Assembly (NCBI RefSeq): GCF_001949145.1
Contig: NW_019091391.1
Location: 1,044,249-1,080,175, forward strand
Direction: 5' to 3'
Length of the DNA: 35,927 nt
From: Acanthaster planci
Taxonomy: Eukaryota; Echinodermata; Asteroidea; Valvatida; Acanthasteridae
Shown: positions 29,841 to 35,927 of the stretch, in pieces
How the letters are laid out: every line of letters begins with the position of its first letter
Position numbering within the stretch: position 1 is the stretch's first letter
Notes under the pieces: model-generated
Told to the model about the DNA's origin: nothing
What the model saw: the letters and a program-made list of their open reading frames with translations, nothing else
The model's database searches: none
Position numbers and translations under genes: made by a program

Positions 29841-31111
29841 CTCAGGAAAAAGCCTGAATGTTACATCGGTTTGTACTCCAAAAAAAGTCATCGTTGTTAC
29901 ATTGCAAAGCAGGAAGAAAGCACTGTCCCTCTCTGAGAAATGTTTCCAGTGAGTAAATTCTGAACAGAAACGCCAATGCACTGAAACATGCCTTCCCTAG
30001 ATAACTTCACAGCAACAGCGCCCTCAGTTGTCTGGTAAAAGCATGGATAATTTTAATCGTTTAAGAGCACACTTTTCAATGCATTTAACCAGATAGGAAA
30101 GTAAAAGAGCTGTCATACATTGAACAATACAAAATCGAAGAAAAAAAGTGCGTCTAAGAAAAATTCATTGCAGCTGCTCTTTAAGACTGTAGCAAAAATC
30201 ATGAAAGGTGTCAGTGGATAGTCACAGCTGTCGTTTGGTTTGTTGTTGCTCTCTGAAAAGGCAGCCCGACTTTCAAAAGCTTACTCCTGGGAAGCAGACA
30301 ACTGTCTCGCGCCTCCATTCCAGGAGAGACATTCAGAATGACTGCAAATACGTGTACACGCTAACCTTTTTTTATGTTCCACGTTTCATGGCAACATTTG
30401 TTTGTGGTATCAGATTCCGTTGATGCTATGCAAGGAAGACTTCGACAAATAAAGGAGTTAAAGAATTGCACTGGCCTTGGACGTAGTAATATTTTTAAAA
30501 CAAAGAAGTTCAAATTTCAAAATTTGAAGTTCTTACGGATCTCGGCAGAATCTTTTCTAAAAGCAAAAAAAAAAAAAAATTAGCGAGATACCTATCAATC
30601 ACAGTTATTATTTGTCTGTTATTTTTGGCCGTTGTTGAGCCCCTCCTCGATATATGGACAAACTGACCTTGTTAAATTGGCCATTGGCCCATGCATGTGC
30701 ACTGAGCGTGTGAATGCGATTGTTGGGAAAAAAACGGTAGATACACGAGTAAACCCTCCAATTTTTCAAAATCAGATTGGTCTTAAAGTCTAAAAACCAG
30801 CGTTCACTACACAATTTCAAGAGCTCTACATCATGTAGGTACATGTACCTTAAGGTTGCTCTCACGTGAAAATTTGATTTAAAAAGTTGAATTTGTGTCA
30901 CCGGTCGTGATACCTCAAACGTTGGATTAAAAAACAGATAGCATTGCAACCCCATGTAAACAAACATGGCCGCAAGTCACACAGATTAGTGACCTTAGAA
31001 CATCCGGTAGGAATAGCCCACAGTTCTTTCTTTTCAACAACAATTTTGGATACCTTTTGGATAACTGCAAATGATAGACTGTACAGTACTTTTAACCCAT
31101 TTGTCCTTGTA

Positions 31112-31187
31112 CAGGGTTCCCACAGGCATTGAAAATCCTGGGAAAAAGTTGTCCCGGAAAGTCATGGAAAACTTTGTAGGAACCTTT
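31112..31187. repeat. Short element with CAGGGTTCC..GGAACC ends
   Basis: CAGGGTTCCCAC at the left and GTAGGAACCTTT at the right form imperfect inverted ends (9 of 12) around CCTGGGAAAAAG and GGAAAGTCATGGAAAAC. From memory, this type of sequence is widespread in animal genomes. Confidence 0.45.
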
Positions 31188-31200
31188 CTGGTATTAATCA

Positions 31201-31404
31201 GGGCCCAATTCTCGGTGGTGCTTAGCGCACGATTTCACGCTTACAGAGGCTCCGCATTTTTCATGCATACCGTGAACAGTAAGTACAGCCAAAGGCATCC
31301 TAACCTTGGAGGAAAGATTTGCTTAAATTTAGTGATGTAACAACACAAATCTCTATCCACACACAACCGTTAGCACAACCACCCCGAGCACCGCCATGAA
31401 ACAG
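31201..31404. repeat. Diverged relative of the GGGCCCAATTT element
   Basis: It starts GGGCCCAATTCTCGGTGGTG with GCTTAG/GCTTAC motifs and ends near GAGCACCGCCATGAAACAG, resembling the ends of the element at 18,500-18,726. The right terminus is eroded. Confidence 0.4.
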
Positions 31405-32879
31405 TGCTCAAGGTTAGCACATATTTAGCATACTTAGGTGACTTTTTCTTGTTTTTTGTTGTGTCATTTTCCCCCATGTTTAGATTTGGGAAGGCCTCAT
31501 CGACCAGTGAATACACTGCCATGGCTACCTAAATGAATGCTGAGGCTGGCTAGCGTCATGGTGCGAGTGGACTGACTGATGAAATCTCCAAAGTGAGGAG
31601 GCAGGTTACGTCATAAGTAGCACAGGTAAGAGTCCTGTGTTTCATATCATTACTGGCTTTCTGCAAGGATGAATCTTGGAAAGGGGGGGGGATTGGGGTC
31701 ATGACCACTCAAGGAACAAAAAGTGTTTTCATTTGACAAAATGAAAGGATCTTTTTGGTCTGTTTAATTTCCCTTCTTTTGGAAAGTAGAAATGTAGCCT
31801 AATTTAAGAAATGTCTCCATTTTCATAACCATGAGCAAATGACTGCCTTGTCCCCTCGGGTTTCATGATTTGCTCTGCAGCACTGCTCTACATCAAAGAA
31901 GATGGATTGGGGGTAACTGTGGCAATTGTCCATCGAATATTATTTGGCCCTGTTGGTCTTTTTATTAAAGTTCCAACCTGGCACAGTTCAATTTTTCTTC
32001 CTCATAATATTGCCCATTATTACAAGTCATTAGTAGAAGCCATGGTGCACATTATGTGAAATTCAGATAAATTCCTGACATCCCTGTTGTCAAGTGGATA
32101 TTTGGAAAAGCAAATCAAACATTTTTTCTCAAGTTTTATGGATAGAGCTCCGAGAACTCTGTTTCCAAAACATTTCAAAAATAGAGTCGAAATTAGAAAT
32201 TAAAATCACATACATTATGGGATTTGTTCAGGCTTTTTGAAGGTAAGCAATGAATATGGACAAAAATTTAAGTGTTCAGAGCTCTTATTTAAAAATTAAT
32301 TACCTTAATTTTGACAAATATTGAGCCAAAACATAAAAAGGGACCCACTGTAAACCTTAACAGTATTTTCAGTCACCATCCCAAATTTCCGATTTGTATC
32401 CAACTCAACAGACTTGTGCACACTGTTGAAATATTTCTGCCCACACTTTTGGGATCAGTCGTTCATTTCTGTAGGAGCTGTTGGTCCATTGATATTTAAG
32501 GTTTGTGGTCTGCCCTGACTGACATTACAGTATTACTGTGAAACAGCGCCCTCCCTAGTTAGAAAAAGGGAAAGACAATTTAGAATGTTTAAAAATGTCA
32601 GTTTTTGATTCACTATACCCTAAAGGGGTGTCTGAAAAATTTCTTTAACAAAAGAGTACATATCACAAATCCTTTCAGAAGTAATGGGTCAGCAGTGTCA
32701 GAGGAATCTTCTTGTCCATTTTCTGGCATGAAAATGAATAAAAAGCAATAGACACTAACAGTTTTTTTTATGAAATAAAAGGTGTAAAAACAAAAAGCGT
32801 ACGAAGATCCTATAATTTTTGAAGAAATGTCTCAATTTCTACTGCAACTTAATACCTCTTGTGTTAATTTCTTTCCCAG

Positions 32880-33028
32880 ACCACCATGAAACCTGTGGGT
32901 ATGCCCCAGGAGAAGCAGACCCTGATGCTGATGAGAAGAGCGCCCTCGCCTCCTTCAACCTGGAGAGAAGCAAGATGGAGGACAAGATCCTATGGGACTT
33001 CACAGAGATGATTCATGAGAATGTCTGA
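32880..33028 (+). CDS. Terminal coding exon of an unidentified plus-strand gene
   Basis: A strong acceptor (TTAATTTCTTTCCCAG) precedes a GC-richer stretch in AT-rich flanks. It reads, after one base borrowed from an upstream exon, HHETCGYAPGEADPDADEKS, LASFNLERSKMEDKILWDFT and EMIHENV, then TGA. The acidic, helix-forming composition looks like real protein. I do not recognise the family. A second frame starting at ACCACCATG (32,882) is also open for 41 codons but is Arg/Ser-rich and less convincing. Upstream exons were not resolved: a good donor CAG|GTAAGA at 31,625 and a small acceptor-donor pair at 31,882-31,913 are candidates. The exon could also be an alternative end of a longer gene. Confidence 0.55.
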
Positions 33029-35113
33029 GAGAGGAAGTAACTCAGATAGATGCCAGTCCTCGCCTCCATCACTGAGGAGGAACAGTTTCCAAGATTGCTT
33101 GAGGAGTCCTCATCAGAATCTTAGGCACTGATTCACAAAAAGGCAAGGAAAGGACTCAATCTTCTCAGAGATGCAGTTCCTTGCTTCCACCTTAGTGATG
33201 GAGCGAGTCTATCTGCGTTTGTACACTACTCAAAGGTTCAAAGGATCATACGTAGTGATTAATAATTTAAACAAATGGCATTCACATTGCCGAAAATTAC
33301 CGTCATTTAATTTGGCTGTTTTCTGGCATCAAAACAAGAAACTTCCACTGCAGAGTACTGAAGTCTCACGACACTGAAAAAAAAACTTTGGTCAGCACCT
33401 TGTCCATCAGGTCCTTTACAGCCCTGAAAATGATGTATAAAAAATTGAGTTTTAACCATGTAATGTGAGGGCGCTATATATAAGTTAGAATGATATCACA
33501 GTAATGTGAGGGCACTGATCGTGAGTATATTCCGGTAATGTGAGGGAACTTTTTGTGATTGTGAATCACAGAAATGAAGCACTTTGAAGATGTACATATC
33601 TCAGCATGAAAAAATTACATGTAACTGTTGAGACCCTTTTATTCAGTAAACTAGTACAATGTCTGACATGTATCTGTTGGCAAATCTTCCCCAAAACATA
33701 TTTTCATGGTTATCTATAAAAATAATGATTGATTCAAAAAATCAAACTTACGGTTGTCACAACATTGAAAAAAAAGAGGCTTCACAGTTTTCCAAAACCT
33801 AAACACAAAATGCTAAGAGGTCCAAAATTTCAGTCACTTTTTCTCAAAATGTCCTGAGGTGAGACACATACGTGTACATCATTTTACCATAATAGGGTTG
33901 TAAACCAGTCTCATTCATGTCATTGTACCCCCCAACTCTCTAAGACACTCCCAGTCTCTCATCCCCTTGCCTCAGAGTCATCCCATCCTTAATTTATGCG
34001 CAAAGAGAGTAAAAGGTAGCCATTTTGAAGTTGTGCAATACTCAAGCAATACACATCACCCAATGCTTTTGACCCTTTTAGCTAACTTGATTCTGAAGCA
34101 CGACTAACCAATTGCATTGTCTCACACTCTACGGTGCTCAACCAAGCATGAACATGGGCTTCAGTGTACAATAAGTGAAGTCAGTGGGGTACACACCTGG
34201 CTAAAATTTTCAAAGACAAATGTCTGATCCTTTAAATATTTGAGTGGTGTATATTGGTATACAGTACAATGCTGCTATAATGAACAGGGCAGGGTCCATA
34301 CACAGTGCTTGGTGTAGCATACCTCCCCAACTATTGCGATGTCAGTAGTACTGTTCCAATTGTCAGATTTTCATAGGCCTAAAAATCAAAATGTTCCGAT
34401 TTCCATTAAAAAAAAGAGGGAAAAGTCCTGGCAAAAGAGGGCGCTATTTCCTATGTTGAAATGTCAGTTGTTACATTCGTGTAAACAGATTCTCTAGTGC
34501 GGCTGCTTGTTTTGCTATGTGGCCCATAACATGGCTGTTCCAATTTCAGAGTTTATTGACATTTTAACTTTTGAGTTGCTGTCTGTCTTAAATTTGTTCA
34601 TTTGTCAAGCTCAGTAAAAGTGCGCAGAAAATTTTGGAGCCAAGAGGCATGTTCCGTGTACCATATTGTTCAGTATAGTGGCATTGTACTGTACTTACAT
34701 CCACATTATTTATGACTTAAGAGGTACTCTGAAATTGAATAGGCAATCGGTCAGTTTGCTTGTGAAGAAAGACTGTTGTTTGCCTTTAATTTCTTTTCAT
34801 CATAACGCATTGACTCATATTAATGCACATTTTAAAAATTCGCGTTTACAGTTAAGTTATCAAGATGCTACACATGTACTCCAAGATTTGCAAATAATTA
34901 CCATTTGGAAAGACTCTAGACACTTTGATACTAGTTCTTTTGAGGACTAAAAGCTTGTAACTATTGCATGCTTTTAAAAATTGAATGGTGTTCCCATTCA
35001 GGCAGCCAAAATACCAGCACTATTCAGTCCACCCAGTGGTTGTTCTGAACCTCACTTTAACAAGTTCGCCCCCCCAAACAGAGATATTGGCCAATGGGAA
35101 GAACCAACAATAG
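33029..35113 (+). other. Probable 3' UTR and flank of the orphan exon
   Basis: No coding frame is supported. TAATGTGAGGG occurs three times at about 33,461, 33,502 and 33,536. No AATAAA was noticed close to the stop. Confidence 0.35.
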
Positions 35114-35185
35114 GGCTGGATAGGTCAGTTGGTAGAGCACTGGTACTGTGTTCCAGAGGTCGCAGGTTCAAGTCCCGCTCCAGTC
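35114..35185 (+). tRNA. tRNA-like sequence, probably a tRNA pseudogene or SINE head
   Basis: The 72 bases fold as a cloverleaf. Acceptor stem GGCTGGA/TCCAGTC has 7 pairs with one G-T. The D arm contains AGTTGGTAGAGCA. The anticodon arm is CTGGT-ACTGTGT-TCCAG with one T-T mismatch. The T arm is GCAGG-TTCAAGT-CCCGC with one mismatch and a perfect B box GGTTCAAGTCC. The base before the anticodon is C instead of the universal T, and the nominal anticodon is TGT. The D arm resembles tRNA-Lys-type heads. A functional tRNA is unlikely. Confidence 0.5.
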
Positions 35186-35927
35186 AGTTTCTTTGTTCAT
35201 CTTTATAAGGTTTTCCTTGAACAAAATTCTATGTGCATTTTGTATTTTCCAAGTTGTACATCCACATTGCCAGAGCATTAGAAATAAGTCTTTCACTTAA
35301 AATTATGACAAAACTGCAAATTGTTGGCTCAGTGCTGAAAGGTCATTACTGCAAAAATGTAATTTTTGAAAACACTCTAAGGACCTTACTCTGTGCACGA
35401 AAGACATATTTGATTTAAACAGTTTTTTGTTTTTTAGTCAAAAAACTATTTTTTTGCGGCCATCATGTTTATATTTTAACCAATTCTGTTCCCCAATATT
35501 TTCACTAAACACCTTTTAATGTATTTTAAGGACCGTTTAGCACTGACATGAAATTTGTTTCATTTGAAAATATTACCTTGCAAAAAAGCTTTGTGTGTAT
35601 GTAAAACAATCACCATTTATTGCTATAACCAGTTAATTTCTCTTTGCAAGTGAAATAAATGCTCATTTATTTAAACTAGCAGAACTACTTGTTTGTACAT
35701 GTATATCTATTTGTAAAACCAGTACTTTGCCACCTAACCCTTCTCCTAATCTGGACCATTTTACACTGCTAGAGTTTAAGGTACATCTGTTTCCATCTTT
35801 AGATTTTACATTACAGCCTCATCCTACATGGACGCCCTGCCAGCTCCTTATATAAAGTATTCCCTCTTGGAGCCTTTTAGTCTCAGTCTTATGAGGGGTA
35901 CAATATACCCAAAAGCAACATGGAACA
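35186..35927. other. Right end of the window, nothing recognised
   Basis: It is AT-rich, with AATAAA at about 35,653. No gene or clear repeat was seen. Confidence 0.5.

Larger units (their letters stand above)
29841..32879. other. Mostly repeat-derived stretch before the orphan terminal exon
   Basis: It contains the short elements at 31,112-31,187 and 31,201-31,404. It also holds a GC-richer patch ending in a CAG|GTAAGA donor at 31,625, which might be a noncoding first exon. No coding exon could be joined to the exon at 32,880. Confidence 0.4.

Noticed and set aside
31882-31913. Small acceptor-donor pair with an ATG, as a first coding exon for the 32,880 exon
   Set aside because: The ATG frame ends in phase 2 while the terminal exon needs phase 1; joining gives an immediate stop.

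Overview
The window is animal nuclear DNA, most likely from an invertebrate deuterostome such as a sea star, another echinoderm, a hemichordate or a cephalochordate. The reasons are many small phase-consistent exons with GT/AG borders, long AT-rich introns full of SINE- and MITE-like repeats, frequent TACATGTA-type octamers, and a clear metazoan small-HERC ubiquitin ligase. The species is not readable from the sequence; this is inference.

Plus strand, 1-27,536: the 3' part of a HERC3/HERC4-like HECT E3 ubiquitin ligase. Thirteen exons (1-67, 328-433, 20,612-20,807, 21,908-22,071, 22,280-22,399, 23,279-23,371, 23,766-23,975, 24,432-24,527, 25,175-25,293, 25,817-26,017, 26,739-26,922, 27,045-27,147, 27,328-27,536) join in one open frame of 621 codons plus stop. 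The product ends in a complete HECT domain with the catalytic Cys at 27,435-27,437. The RCC1-like N-terminus lies upstream of the window. Exons 2 and 3 are separated by a 20.2-kb intron (434-20,611).

Minus strand, inside that intron: a cluster of four related genes for small secreted or membrane proteins, here called A (3,291-4,274), B (7,018-7,854), C (10,938-12,498) and D (16,989-18,095). A and B encode a signal peptide, an Ig-like region, a second Cys-rich domain, a Ser/Thr/Pro stalk and a transmembrane helix. C and D encode only the second domain and, through one phase-1 intron, a short exon for a Ser/Thr linker and a terminal hydrophobic segment that looks like a GPI-anchor signal. All four share a G-D-x-V-x-C-F-L-type motif and resemble a fast-evolving receptor family. 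B carries one in-frame TGA. C and D sit in a 3-4 kb segmental duplication. Two SINEs are present in the C copy and absent at the matching places in the D copy, so they probably arrived after the duplication. An additional coding-like minus-strand terminal exon (8,581-8,928) has no assigned gene.

27,537 to the end: the HERC 3' untranslated region with a TGGCCACCAAAAG-type repeat, then mostly repeat-bearing DNA with an inverted-repeat MITE (29,437-29,600), other short elements, one convincing terminal coding exon of an unidentified plus-strand gene (32,880-33,028), and a tRNA-like sequence (35,114-35,185). There is a 14-base assembly gap at 18,303-18,316. No bacterial, viral or CRISPR features were seen.
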